Position numbers and translations under genes: made by a program. Below the pieces are notes generated by a model. It was not told the DNA's origin, ran no database searches, and was given only the letters and a program-made list of their open reading frames with translations. A DNA stretch of 64,000 nucleotides from Quillaja saponaria. Its lineage: Eukaryota > Streptophyta > Magnoliopsida > Fabales > Quillajaceae. Location of the stretch: NCBI GenBank assembly GCA_029379385.1, contig CM055611.1, positions 5,952,001-6,016,000 on the forward strand. Reading direction: 5' to 3'. Numbering within the stretch: the stretch's first letter is position 1; the number at the start of each line of letters is the position of its first letter. Positions 51,240 through 63,105 of the stretch are shown here, one piece after another.

Positions 51240-52783
51240 AAATACAAAATCAAATTGGCACCTAGTGGCTTTAATTTGCATTAACTTACACGATGAACTA
51301 CGTCAAACTAGCTAACTGGAAATTATGTGATGAACTTAAACTATGGTAAATCAATTTTGGTGGGGAAAAACACTAATGATAAAAAAAAAAAGTGATTGAT
51401 TAAAAAATGAAAATTATGCCTACCAAAGAAAGTATGGGTTTAAACTTTCGTGACCTCAGGTTCTTTAATGTGGCAACACTTGTATAGGAGCAAAAATCTC
51501 ATTTCAGTTACAAAAAATGTCATTTATCACTTGAAAGTATATGGTAACGACCAATGAATTGATGCCATGTGTCATATATGACTTAAAAAATACAATAAAA
51601 TTTTAGGCAAATCAATTACACAGCATGATCAATAATATGCACATTGCCATGTGGCACCTAACTTTCCCCAAAATGTCTAGAAATAGGAGAGTTCATTCAT
51701 TAATTCTAAAGAAGAATTGGAAGCTCCAGAGTTTTGCAAAATTCAAGTCTCGAGACCCTGCAAGACTTCAATCATCCAGGCTAGCTTCTCTTAACAACTG
51801 AAATCCCAACTTCAAACATTGAACAAAAAAAATTCTCAGAAACCTCTAAACAAGCTTAAAGCCTGGGGATTTAAGTTTGTGATCAATATCAAAGTATTTG
51901 AGATTAAAATCCATGAGCCTCATCTAAGAATTTAACTTTAGTGATCAAGCTCATAACATTTGAAGCCTCAACAATCCATCACAAATAAACTAGTAATCTC
52001 ATAAGAACAAGATGTCTAAAACCATTTTTTCTACAACTAAATCCGATCTCAAGCACTTAACTCTCGCGGTTAAGCCACATGCCAACAAAGATCCTTCATC
52101 TTGAAGAAATCAATATCAATCTTTCAATCCCTCGAACATAAAAAGAAATTTACAAGAAGATTGAATAAGAGAATTTATTCTTTTATAAAGAATATTCATA
52201 AGACATTGTACATTATTCACTGATATAAATATTATTTTCTCTATATTCCTTAGTTATTTTTCAAGCTTGAAATCTGTGTTTACTGCTTGCTAAGCGTGCG
52301 TGGCATATCATGCAATAGCCAGCTTGTGCAACAGAGTACTGAAAGTAAGATTTTTTTACTTATGTTGGATTTCTTAATGCCAAGTTAGGAGTTAACCTGT
52401 CTTATACTTAGCACAAGACTGGAGGTTTAGGAAAATGGACTTATTTGAAGGGTGGGCAATGGTGAATCACCATGGATTGGAAAGGATAGATGGTTGCCAA
52501 TTTATTGAGTTTGAAATTAATGTCACTAATCTACCTTTTACCTGAAGATGCTACTGTGAGTATAATTAGATTCGAACATTAGGACTTAGAACGTGTTGAT
52601 TAGGTGTATCTTTCTCCTACATGATGCTAAGATTATTTTTTAGGTTTCCATTTTTTTTGAGGTCAAGGTAAACTTTTCATTGTTCTATCAATGAAAGAAG
52701 ATTTTTTTTTTAGTTAAAAAATGCATACTATCCTTAATGCTCTTATAATATGAAGATGGCCTCTAGTAGCCACTGTTGGTATC
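51240..52783. other. Non-coding, no gene recognised
   Basis: Text at 51660-52190 has the base composition of a retroelement LTR or leader, but I find no partner copy in the window. No protein frame is seen. Confidence 0.4.
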
Positions 52784-53073
52784 TGTTAAAAGTTGAATTA
52801 GTTTTTGTTATCTATTTACATTTATTTCCTACTTGCCCTAGTCTTTAGGAGTTTTTCTGTTGTCCTATTCTTTTGGAGTTTGGTTACTTGAGTAATCTAT
52901 TTTTCATGTTTTTATTTAGTTAACTACTAGTTCCTATTTTAGTGGAACTAGCTATTAGTGTAATGCCTCTAAAAGATGATATTGGTTGAATAAAATATCA
53001 GTGAGTTTTCTCAAACTCAAGTAAGTTAAGTGAGTTTCCATTATATTCTTTCTTAATATATTGTTTTGCGACA
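52784..53073 (+). repeat. 5' LTR of the outer copia element
   Basis: 290 bp, beginning TGTTAAAAGTTG and ending TTGCGACA, followed after one base by a PBS. The matching 3' LTR is not in the window, because the element is cut off near 61690 by gypsy sequence. Confidence 0.85.
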
Positions 53074-53074
53074 G

Positions 53075-53086
53075 TGGTATCAGAAC
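53075..53086 (+). other. Primer binding site (tRNA-iMet) of the outer copia
   Basis: TGGTATCAGAAC, one base off the canonical TGGTATCAGAGC complement of initiator tRNA-Met. Confidence 0.9.
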
Positions 53087-53122
53087 TATATTAAAAGTTT
53101 GGTCAGTGTAGCAACACTATAG

Positions 53123-54858
53123 ATGGCCTTTGAAACTTTTAATCAACCAACAATTTCACGCTTCAATGATCACTATAATAATTGAAACAAGTGAATGAAG
53201 AATTCTTATAATCTAAAGAATATTGGCAAGTGGTTGAAGAAGGTATACCAGAACCAGGGGTTGGAGGTATTTTGACAGAGGTATAAATAATAGAGTTTGA
53301 TGCACAAAAGTAGAAAGATTTAAAGGTAAAATATTATCTTTTTCAAGTCATTGACCGTTCAATCTTGGAAACAATTCTTTATGAAGACACCTCAAAGCAA
53401 ATTTGGGACTTCATGAAAAAAAGAGTACCAAGGAAATGCAAGGATGAAGCGGGTATAACTTTAAACTCTTTGTGGTTAGTTTGAGACTTGGAGCATGAAG
53501 TCATGTGAGACTGTTTCAAAATACTTTTCCAGAACGATGGCAATCACTAACAAGATGAGGATTCATGGTGACAAGCTTGAGGATGTTGCTATTGATGAAA
53601 AGATCCTTCAATCTATGTTGCCGAAATTTAATTTTGTTATTTGCTCTATTAAGGAGTATAAGGATCTTGATATTCTTTCAATTATGAGTTACAAAATTCA
53701 TTGCTAGTCCATGAACAAAAAATAGTCTAGTAAGATGAAGAGGAATAAGCTTTACAATCAACTATCAGTATAAAAGGTGATAGTCGTCGAAAACGCTAGT
53801 GGAAAGGAAGAAACTTCAACAAAACTGAAGAAAACTACACTTAAGGAAGAAATGATCATAACCATCAATGTTCAATTAATGGAAAATCCAAGTCTACAGG
53901 CAAATCCAACATTGAATGTTTTCGGTGTTATATGTATTGTCATTATTGTTCTAAATATCATACGAATTTGACTAAAAGACATGGAGAAAATTCTTATCTT
54001 GTAGAAACAAATTAGTAAGAAATTGAAGTTTTTCTGTTGATGATGTGCAATTCAAAAGAGGAATCCCACAAAAATCTATAGTATCTGACATAGGATGCAG
54101 TTATTATATGTGTGGAAAAAGTTTATATTTTCTAATTTGGATGAAACCTTTCATTCTACTATCAAGTTTAGTGATAATTTATATGTTCGTTTTGAAGGAA
54201 AAGGAAAGGTAACAATCTAATTAAAATCATCGTCTATTCAAACTATTTCTAATGTGCTATTTTTTCTAAATGTAAAAACAAAACTACTTTGTATGGGTCA
54301 ACTTCAAGAGAAAGAGTTTAAGGTGATTATCAAAGATGCAGTTTGCAAAATTCAAGATTCAAAGCATTATTTGATTTCTATCAAATGAATGCAAATATAT
54401 TGTTTCTTCTTCACCTCAAAAAAGTTGAAATTGTTTGTTTTACAATTAAATTAAATAATCCAGCATGGTTATGACATTACCATTATGGTCATCTCAATTT
54501 TGGAGGATTAGAAACTTTACAACAAAAGAAGATGGTTGCTAGTCTTCCTTAATTGGATTCTTCTTCCGAAATTTGTGAGGAATGCATTGTAGGAAAAAAA
54601 CCTCATGATTAGCTTTCTCCAAGGAAAGTTATCGAAAGGCAAACAACCACTGGAATTGGTTCATTCTAACCTTTGCAGACCAATAAACCCAACACTAAAT
54701 GAAGGTAAATGTTATTACATAATGTTCATTGATGATTTTAGTCAAAAAACTTGGGTTTATTTTTTACAGGAAAAATTTGAAGCCTTTACAGCTTTTAAAA
54801 GGTTCAAGGCATTTATTGAGAAGAAATTGGGAAGCCAATAAAAGTCCTACACACTAAT
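53123..54858 (+). pseudogene. Outer copia gag to integrase, first part
   Basis: ATG at 53123 reads MAFETFNQPTISRFNDHYNN, then TGA, where the family has Trp. Next come a UBN2-type Gag domain (about 53190-53710, e.g. SKYFSRTMAITNKMR), a remnant of the zinc-knuckle region (53900-53980), a decayed protease (54060-54330), GAG-pre-integrase (HYGHLNFGGLETLQ..CEECIVGK, about 54476-54600) and the start of the integrase core (LVHSNLCRP, IMFIDDFSQKTWVYFL, 54605-54840). The core continues one frame over as IKVLHTN up to the insertion site at 54854-54858. The remainder is at 61003. Many stops; not functional. Confidence 0.85.
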
Positions 54859-55520
54859 TGCTAAGATATTTTAGTAATTATTATAATTAAGGGTGAAGTT
54901 TATGAGGCATATGATTGAAATTATTATTTTGGGAGTTACACAATACAAAAAGTTTTGAATAGTGGAGTTACAAGAAAAAAATTAAATTAATTTAAATTCA
55001 ACGTTTTATGATAACTGAATTGTTATAATTCAATATTTGATTTTGTAACTATCACTTAATTCTCTATTCATTTCAAATTTCAATTTATTTCAATTATTAT
55101 ATTGATATAAGAGTTACAAATTCGACTACTATATATACCCTTCATTCTCATTTTTAATTGAATATATATACAATACTGTATACATACAATTCTTGTAATT
55201 CCATTTTTATATTCTATTATATATTGGATAAGAAAAGGTGTAGGCAGGGAGAACTTGTCTCATTTCTTATGCAAATAAGTGAGAGCATACTGTATAGTAC
55301 CTGAGCTGTTGTATCCTAAGGATAATATGTCAAGAAAATTCTGCATCGGTTGAATAATCTCCGTGGTGGCACAAATTATCTTAAAGAAAATGACATATTC
55401 GTGTCTCATCTTAACCTCTACATTTTCTTGACTAAGTTTGAATTTAATCTTTTATTTTAAGTAGTTTATTTCATTTTAAATTAGTAATTTTATTAGTAAA
55501 TGTTGTAATATTGAATAACA
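54859..55520 (+). repeat. 5' LTR of the inner copia
   Basis: 662 bp. From about 55000 it aligns with 60480-60997, e.g. 'ctccgtggtggcacaaatt' at 55360 against 'ctctgtggtggcacaaatt' at 60838. Its first ~140 bp have no partner, because the right LTR's start is gone. Confidence 0.82.
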
Positions 55521-55557
55521 ATTTTAAGAAAATTCGGTGAAGGAAAAAAAAAACCAT

Positions 55558-58500
55558 GGAACTTGTTGTTGGAGTTAAGAAGGAGAGACGTGTTGGTGAT
55601 TTGAAGAAACCATTCTGCTTTAGAGGAGTTCATTTCAAGAAGTGTAAAGAAAAGGTATTATTCTATCTCAATCTACTAAAGGTAAATATTCTTGGAATTA
55701 ATGGTAATTTTTTCAAAGGTTAAAAAATGAAGGATAATGCTCAACTGAAGCCAAAGAGTAAGATTATGAAGAAATGTTTTAAAAAAACTCACCAAAATAA
55801 AGGTAATGTAAATAATAGCATTAAAACAAGGACCACCTTTAAAATCTTTGGGTGAAGCATGCTATGTATGCAGCAATCTTGCTATACTACCAGAGTTTGT
55901 AAATTTAGCAAATATGGACCAATTTCTCATGCTAACATTACCAAGATCTTGAAATAAATATGATTGGAGGGTCCAAGGGTTAGTGGGCAGACTCCATGTG
56001 CCAACTAAGCATGTCTGCTATGAAAAAGATTGGTTCAAAAAAATATGTACCTTATAATGAACCAAAAGAAGTGATGCTTGGTGATTCCCACACTACCTCA
56101 ATTTTGGGTGAAGGTGAGGTGGAAATGAATTTCACATTTGGATGTTTTTTTAAACTTATCAATGTATTTTTTTACACTCTAAATAAGAAAAAAATCTTTT
56201 GTTTTTTCTTCTCAACAAAGTGGGCTTTAAGCAAATTATTATATTTAACCAATATGTTATCACCAGAAGTGAAAACTTTGTAGGTAAGAGTCATGATTGT
56301 GATGGCATTTTAAAGATGAATATTGATATGAATAAAATGCCTTCTACTTCTATTTATATGCTTTCTTCTATTAACTTATGTCACAAACATTTATTTCATT
56401 TGAATAGTAAATGTGTTTAAAGGATGAGTAACTTAGGACTAATTTCTAAATTGGATATTTAAAAAAATTGTGATTTTTGTAGTTTGACAAAAATTACTAA
56501 AAAACCTCATAAAAGTGTCAAAAGATCTTTTGAACTTTTAGTTTTGATTGATACTGATATTTGTGAATTTGAAGGAGTTTTAACTAGTGGTGAAAATATA
56601 CATTTTGTTTTATAGAAAATTTCTCAAAATATGCTTATATGTATTTGATGAAAAATAAAAGTGATGCTTTTGAAAAAATTTAATCGTTTTCTAAATGAGG
56701 AATGAGGTTGAAAAACAAATTTGGAAGGAAAACTTTAAGTTTTCGTAGTCACAGAGGAGGAGAATATGAATCAAATGAGTTTAGAACTTTTGTACAATAT
56801 TTAGGAATTGTTTATGAAGTTACTCCTCCTTACTTTCTAGCTTCTAATGGGATATCTAAAGAAAAAAAATAGGACTTTGATATATTTGTGTAATGCTATG
56901 CTTGTTCATGCTAGTGCTCCTTCTAATTTTTAAAGGGAAATAATTTTAACAGCTTATTATTTGTTGAAAAGGGTTTCCCCATAAAGAATCTAATAAACAC
57001 TTTTTGAGATTTGGAATAATCACAAACCAAACTTAGAATTATTTTAAAATCTGAGGTTGTTTAGCTTATGTGAAAATAGTGGATCCAAAAAGATCTAAAA
57101 TTAGTGTTCAAGCTTTTACTTGTGTTTTTCTTGATTATACTTTAAATAGTCCTACTTGTAGATTTTCAAATCTTGATATTAATTTAATTATTGAGTCAGC
57201 TAATGCTTATTTTCATAAAAATAAATTTCCTTTTTGAACTAAAAATAGTAGGGGCCAATAAATTTTTAAAAGAAATATTTTTGAAACCTTTTCTTCTACT
57301 CCTTCATCTTATATTGAATTTGTGGAACCAAGAAGGAGTAAAAGAATTAGAGTAGAAAAAAGTTTTGGTTTTGACTATGTAGGTTATAATGTTAAGGGAA
57401 AAACAATTACTTTTCAAGAAGTATTAGCATAATCTGATTTATTTTTTTGGAAAGAATCTATTAACGATGAGATTGATTCACTTATCTTTAATAAAACATG
57501 AAAATTAGTAGATTTTTCTTCAGGTTGTAAAACCATAGTGTAAATGGGTTCTTTAGGAAAAAAAATAAAATAAAACCATATGGTACTATAGATAAGTTTA
57601 AAGCTAAGCTTGTAGTCAAATGTTTTAAATAAAAAGAAGATTTAGACTTCTTTAATACTTTTTCTTTGGTTACTAGAATAATATCTATTAGATTGTTAAT
57701 TGCTATAGCTTCTACATACTTTGTTGATAAATCAAATGAAAGCTAAAATAACTTTTTTAAATATGGAAGCAAAAAAAGAATATATATGGATCAACCTGAA
57801 GGTTTTACTGTAAATGGGTAAGAAAATAAAAATTTCAAGTTATCTAAATCCTTATATAGATTGAAATAAGCCCCAAAGCAATGGCATGGAAAATTTGATA
57901 TGTGCATGATAGAAAATAGTTTTAAATCAAATGAGTGTGATAAATGTTTACACTACAAATCTATTGGTGATTTTCATGTTATTGTTACCTTGTATGTGGA
58001 TGATATGTTAATTTTTGATTTAAATTTGAATGTAGTTGCAGAAACCAAAAACTTGTTTCATAAAAAATTTGATATGAAAGATCTTGGTGAAGCTAATGTT
58101 ATTCTTGGCATTAAAATTACTAAGAAAACATAATGGGATATATCTATATCAAGCATATTATATGAATAAAATCTTGCAAAAATGCAAATATGTTGATTGT
58201 AAGCATGTGACTACTCTTTTTGCATATAATTTCATTTAGAACCTACAAATGATGATAAATTGATTATAAATCAAAAGGAGTATGCTATTATAATAGCAAG
58301 TTTACGTTATTTGACCTGGCATTGCATATATTGTAGGATTACTTGGCAGATTTACAAGTAAGCCAAATGTTGAGCATTGGCATGCTATAAAAAAGTGTTA
58401 TGAAATATCTAAATGGCACTAAAAATTATGAGATATTTTATCAAAAATACGTAACTATACTTGAGGGCTATTCTGATGCTGATTAGAATACTTTGTCAGG

Positions 58501-58990
58501 TGATTCCTTATCTACTATTGGTTATATGTTTACCTTGAATGGTGATTCTATTTGTTGGAAATCTAGGAAATAACAAATGATTGCTAAGTCAACCATGAAA
58601 GCTAAGCTTATTGCTTAAGCTTCCAGCTAGTGAAGAAGCCAAATGATTGAGAGTTTTAATACAAGAAATTTCAATTTAGGAAAAACCTGTATCACCCATC
58701 TTATTCATTGTGACAGTACTGCTACCATCAGTAGAATAAAAAATTATTTTTATAATGGTAAGTCTAGATTTATAAGAAGAAAACATAGTATGATAAGATC
58801 ATATTTGAGTAATGGTACCATTCATGTGAGTTATGTAAAGTCAAATGATAATTTTGTTGATCATTTGACAAATTTTTTTAATTATAGAAAAGATTCGGAA
58901 TACATTAGGGGAATGGGTTTTAGGCCTAAAAACTAGAAAATTACCTATGAAGATACCCAATCTAGTGATTAGAGATATTAAGAGCTAGGT
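55558..58990 (+). pseudogene. Inner copia gag-pol, multiply broken
   Basis: Pieces in order: Gag start with [21 protein letters not shown] (55603-55680); a zinc-knuckle remnant (55857-55920); protease region WADSMC..KKYVPYNEPKEVMLGD (55980-56130); GAG-pre-integrase (56380-56520); integrase with EFEGVL and APP..VTPPY-like remnants (56550-56950) and the 'WGC.AYVK..DPKR' region (57050-57230); RT from 57540 with YVDD at about 57990 (LYVDDMLIFD); RNase H (58460-58900, ending SYVKSNDNFVDHLTN). Stops and shifts occur roughly every 100-300 bp. It cannot encode an active polyprotein. Confidence 0.85.
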
Positions 58991-59499
58991 TTAAAGGGAA
59001 AAACGAATTATAGAGTAGTTTGGAGGTGTGATGCGCAACTAAATATGTAAATGCATATATTTATATATATCTTTTCAAGACCATCCTTATGGTGTATATG
59101 CATCTATTTTGTAATGAATTGTAAGGTTGAGTTATTTTAAACTCTTAATGAAATATGTAAGTCTTATGAGTGGAATGCCACAAATTGCAGAAGTACTCTT
59201 GATGGATTACACCTATGTGAGTGTTGGAGTGTGACCGCTCTTATGAAAACTAGGCTAAATTCTCTATAACATTCATGAAACTAAGATAAGCACAAGGCTG
59301 TAAAGTACTGGCTTATGAGTTTAAAATTTGCAACTAGACTATTATGAGTAATATACATTTCTTGAATCCTTTAACCAGTCATAGTTCAAGATTATATTAC
59401 CACTATTGACTCTGGACATGTAGAAATGCTAAGTGAAAGTTCAAAACACTGTTATTTTCATTAAGCATGATAGTCTATTTTTGCCAAATATTATGTAGA
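58991..59499 (+). other. 3' untranslated part of the inner copia
   Basis: No coding frame. It lies between RNase H and the LINE fragment and is presumably the element's 3' leader to the second LTR. No polypurine tract can be named. Confidence 0.5.
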
Positions 59500-60440
59500 A
59501 TACTCAACTAAACCTTAAATCCTAGTTGGGGTCGGCTATATGAATCATTTTTCCTCCATTCTCATTGATTCGAGACAACATTTTCAGTAATCCCTAGAGC
59601 AACAATATCTTTCTCGATGACTTCCCCCTATATAAGTTTCAGTCTCCTCTTACGATGTTTAACACCTGACACTAGTACCAAGTTACATTTCTTAACTACT
59701 ACGTCTTTTGGCCGATGTTGAATATGTCTAAACCAACATAGGCGATTCTCCTTCATTTGCTCCTCAATAGGTGTTACTTCTACCTTTTTACGGATCTCCT
59801 CATTTCTTATTCTATCATTTCTTGTATGTCTGATCATCTATCTTAATATTCTCATTCTAGCTACTCCCATCTTATGCGAGTGTTGCTTCTTAACTGCCCA
59901 ATATTTAGTACCATATAGCATAGTTGGTCTCACTGTCGTTCTATAAAATTTTCTTTTCAATATATTCGAGATTTTAGGATCACATAAAACTCCCGAAGCA
60001 CTTTGCCACTTCACCCACCCTGCCTTGATCATATGGTTTATATCATGCTCAATTACACCATCTTTTTGTATAAATGAAACTAAATACTTAAACATATCCT
60101 TTGTAGGGATGACCGTCCAAAATTATTTCGTTCTAGCTTCCTCTAGTTTCACTGAAATCGCACTGCAGATACTCAGTTTTTGTTTAACTCAATCTAAGGA
60201 CTTTAGATTCTATTGCTTTCCTCCATATTTCTAGTTTCGAATTTAAACCTTATGTATGTACCATGGAGCCCTATCTTGAATATTATAGATAAGTTCATCC
60301 TTGACTAAAACAAATAGGTAAGGGCTTAAGGATGAACCTTAGTGAAAACCTATAGTGATCAATAACTTTCCAATCATACCATCTACAGTCCGCACCTTAG
60401 TCATTATTCCCTCATACATATCTTTAATAATTCAATTGAT
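59500..60440 (-). pseudogene. 5'-truncated LINE, reverse transcriptase C-terminal part
   Basis: On the minus strand: RT text VRTVDGMIGKLLI, a stop near HQGSSLSPYLF, LVKDELIYNIQD (about 60420-60290); a degenerate stretch; then FKYLVSFIQKDG, HDINHMIKAGWVKWQSASGVLCD, FYRTTVRPTMLYG, YWAVKKQHSHKMGVARMRILR (60095-59838) and RNDRIRNEEIRKKVEV, KENRLCWFRHIQHRP (59835-59690). The 3' end carries the plant LINE-like GATTCATATAGCCGACCCC (about 59550-59525 on the complement). No poly(A) tail is clear. These motifs are typical of plant L1-type LINEs. The truncated 5' end falls where the inner copia's right LTR start is missing. Confidence 0.85.
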
Positions 60441-60449
60441 TTGAATTTG

Positions 60450-60997
60450 TAACCAAGACTCTTAATTGAGTTTTCTAAATTTAGCATTTTGTGAAAATTG
60501 AATTGTTACAATTCAATATTAGATTTTGTAACTTATATCACTTCACTCTCTATTTATTTCAATTTAAAAATTGAAATTTGTTTCAATTATTTATTGATAT
60601 AAGCGTTACAAATCTTAATACTATATACCTTTCATTCTTACTTTTAATTGAATATATATATACAACATTGTACACGTACAATTCTTATAATTTTATTTTT
60701 ATGTTTTATTATATATTAGGCAAGGAGAACACGCCTGCTTTCTTATGTAGAGAATTAAGAGACATATTATGTGTAATAGCTGAGTTGTTGTATTCTAAGG
60801 GTAACTTGCCAAGAAACCTATACATTAGTTAATAAATCTCTGTGGTGGCACAAATTTTCTTAACGAAAACTACATATCTGTGCCTCATCTTAACCTCAAT
60901 ATTTTCTTGACTAAGTTTGAATTTAATCTTATATTTTCAGTAGTTTATTTATTTTAAATTGCAATTTTCTTATTTATTATTGTAATACTGACCAACA
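60450..60997 (+). repeat. 3' LTR of the inner copia, lacking its first ~140 bp
   Basis: It aligns with 55000-55520 to the end (CCAACA). The copies differ by many substitutions, roughly 80% alike, so the insertion is old. CTGAT follows. Confidence 0.8.
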
Positions 60998-61002
60998 CTG
61001 AT

Positions 61003-61690
61003 CATGGTGGAGAGTACAATTCATAAGAATTTGTAAATTTTTGTCAATCATATGTAATGAAGAAGCAACTTACAGTAACAGCTTGCAACATCATATTCTC
61101 TTCAACAAAATAGTATAAGTGAGAGGAAAAATCGTACTATTTTGAATATGGTACAAAGTCTCTTACAAAGAAGTAATATTCCAAAATAATTTTGGTTCGA
61201 AAGCAGATAGTTGAAGCATACATATTCAAAATAGATGCCCTACGTATGCTATTCAAAATATGACACCAGAGGAAGCTTGAACTGGATGCAAACCAAGTGT
61301 TGATTACATTCATAATTTTTGATGTGTTTCTTATGTTCATGTTCCATATCAAAAAATGACAAAGCTAGATGACAAGGTTAAAAAATGTGTTTGTCTTAGT
61401 GTTAGTAATTAGTCAAAAGCATATAAATTGTATGTCCAAACACAAAGAAAATGATTATTAGCCGTGATGTTGTATTTGATGAAGGAAAATTTTGGTCATG
61501 GGATGAAAATCTTTGTGGAAAGCAAATTCCTGCATAATTTGATAGAGATCATGAAGACCAACATTCAACAAAACAACAATAAATAGCTGAAGCATAAAAT
61601 TCTCTAACAACTGAAGTCTTAAATCAACAGAGTGAGGGCAATTCCCAACCCCAATATACTAGAAAATGACCAGCATGGATGATTAAGGAA
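61003..61690 (+). pseudogene. Outer copia integrase, second part
   Basis: It resumes HGGEY (61003-61017), then NFCQSYVMKKQLTV-like text and, in other frames, a 'LDDKVKKCVCL..SKAYKLYVQ' region (61360-61440) and a 'SRDVVFDE' remnant (61461-61482). It ends near a TRK.PAWM-like string (61660-61685). After this the copia homology is lost and gypsy text begins, so the outer element's RT, RNase H and 3' LTR are missing here. Confidence 0.75.
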
Positions 61691-61789
61691 TTGAATGTAC
61701 ACATGACACTCTATCATTGAACACAGTGCATTATCTATATTGTTGTATACTTCCTAAAAAGGTAGTTTTTGACTTACTTTCGATTCTAT

Positions 61790-63105
61790 AAAGACTATAA
61801 TTCTAACTTACTCAGATTTGGCTTCGAAGTGTCTCCGAAAACAACACGGTCACTCAATTTCTTGTTTTACAGGCCAATACGATTAAGGAATTAACCTTCG
61901 CACTGTCACATCAGCCTGATCAGGTTAAGATTTAACATTGGCGCAAAGACTCTTTGCCAGGTATACATTGTTGGATGGACAACTATATTATTGATTGGCC
62001 TTTATACCCTACCATAAGCATTTGTCTCAGTCTAATGGAGCATATGTCTTAAAGGAAATGCACCTAAGGGTATGCAGTTCACCCATTAAAGCTCGGGCAT
62101 TATCAAGTAAAATATTAAGGGTAAGGTATAATTGGCCAACTTTGTTGAAGAATTAAAAAGAATGGATCAAGAAGTATGACAGTTGCCAAAGATAAGCCTA
62201 AATTCATGGAAAACCAACCATCTAACTTTTTACTATCATCAGTTTGTTAACCTTTGTAATATGAAGGTTGGACATTTTGAGAACTTTTCTGATGGGGAAA
62301 TGCGAGAAGCAAAATAAATTCCTATTTGTGATGGTTGATTACCTCACCAAGTAGGTAGAAGCTAAGCCAAGATGCACTATCACATCGAAGGTGGGAGATA
62401 AGTTCTTATGGAAAAATAGTGTACCACTTTGGTATCCCAAAGGTCATCATTATTGATTATAGGAAACAGTTCGATTGCAAGGTTACCAGAGATTAGTGCA
62501 AGGAGTTAGGGATTGGCATTAGGTTCTCATTTGTAGGGTACTCCTAAAGTAATAGACAAGCCAAAAGTACAGACAGGACGATATCTAAAGAATGACAAAA
62601 ATGCTAAGTTAAGATAAAAAATTGTCTGGGAAGTTACAATAGGTATTATAGGTCCATGAGAACAACTCCTAAGGCCTCAACCAGGGAAACCTCATTTAGT
62701 TTGGATTATGGGATTGAGGTAGTTATCCCTAATCGAGATTGGTCTCTATTTACCAAGATAGAACACTTTGATGAGCAAGAAAATGAAAATAGCTTAAGAA
62801 ACAACCATGATCTAATTGAAAAAGTGTGAGACAAAGCAAGGGTTAAGATGGTGAGTTACAAGCATAAGACTACATAATACTTTAATGCTCAAGTTAAGGA
62901 GTGCCCCTTTAAGGTAGGTGATCCTTGTGCTACAACTCAACCAATTTGGAACAAGAGATGGTTTTTTAAGAAGAAATTCAAGAGAGATTAAGAAGGACCA
63001 TACCATATCACCAACATTGTCTGACCAGGAATATATTGGCTAAGGGATAAACATCATGGTGCATTGCCACACATATGGAACTCCCAGCACCTGAGGAAGT
63101 AACAT
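61790..63105 (+). pseudogene. Ty3/gypsy RNase H-integrase fragment (Tat-like)
   Basis: Recognisable blocks: the RNase H string LRFGFEVS (61803-61827); the integrase zinc-binding part (VCSSPIKARALSSKILRV and WPTLLKN, 62075-62150; EWIKKYDSCQ, about 62155-62190); the core LFVMVDYLTK, a stop, VEAKPRCTITSK (62317-62385) and 'FGIPKVII.D' in a shifted frame (about 62430-62460); 'YRTTP.AST.ETSFSLDYGIEVVIP' (62650-62730); DEQENE.SLRNN.DLIEKV (62772-62830); and the end 'GPYHITN..PGIYWLRD..GALPHIWNSQHLRK' (62998-63100). Order and motifs fit the Tat lineage of plant gypsy elements. Frame shifts and stops are frequent. No LTR or PBS is found in the window. Confidence 0.82.

Larger units (their letters stand above)
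54859..60997 (+). mobile_element. Inner Ty1/copia element nested in the outer integrase
   Basis: 6139 bp, including a LINE fragment. The left LTR is 54859-55520. The right LTR is partial (about 60450-60997). The element's ends are TGCTAAG and CCAACA. It is bracketed by CTAAT (54854-54858) and CTGAT (60998-61002), a 5-bp target duplication with one G-to-A change. Joining the flanks restores the integrase text IKVLHTD followed by HGGEY, which confirms the borders. The gag-pol between them is multiply broken. No clear PBS follows the left LTR (ATTTTAAGAAAATTCGG at 55521). Confidence 0.85.
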
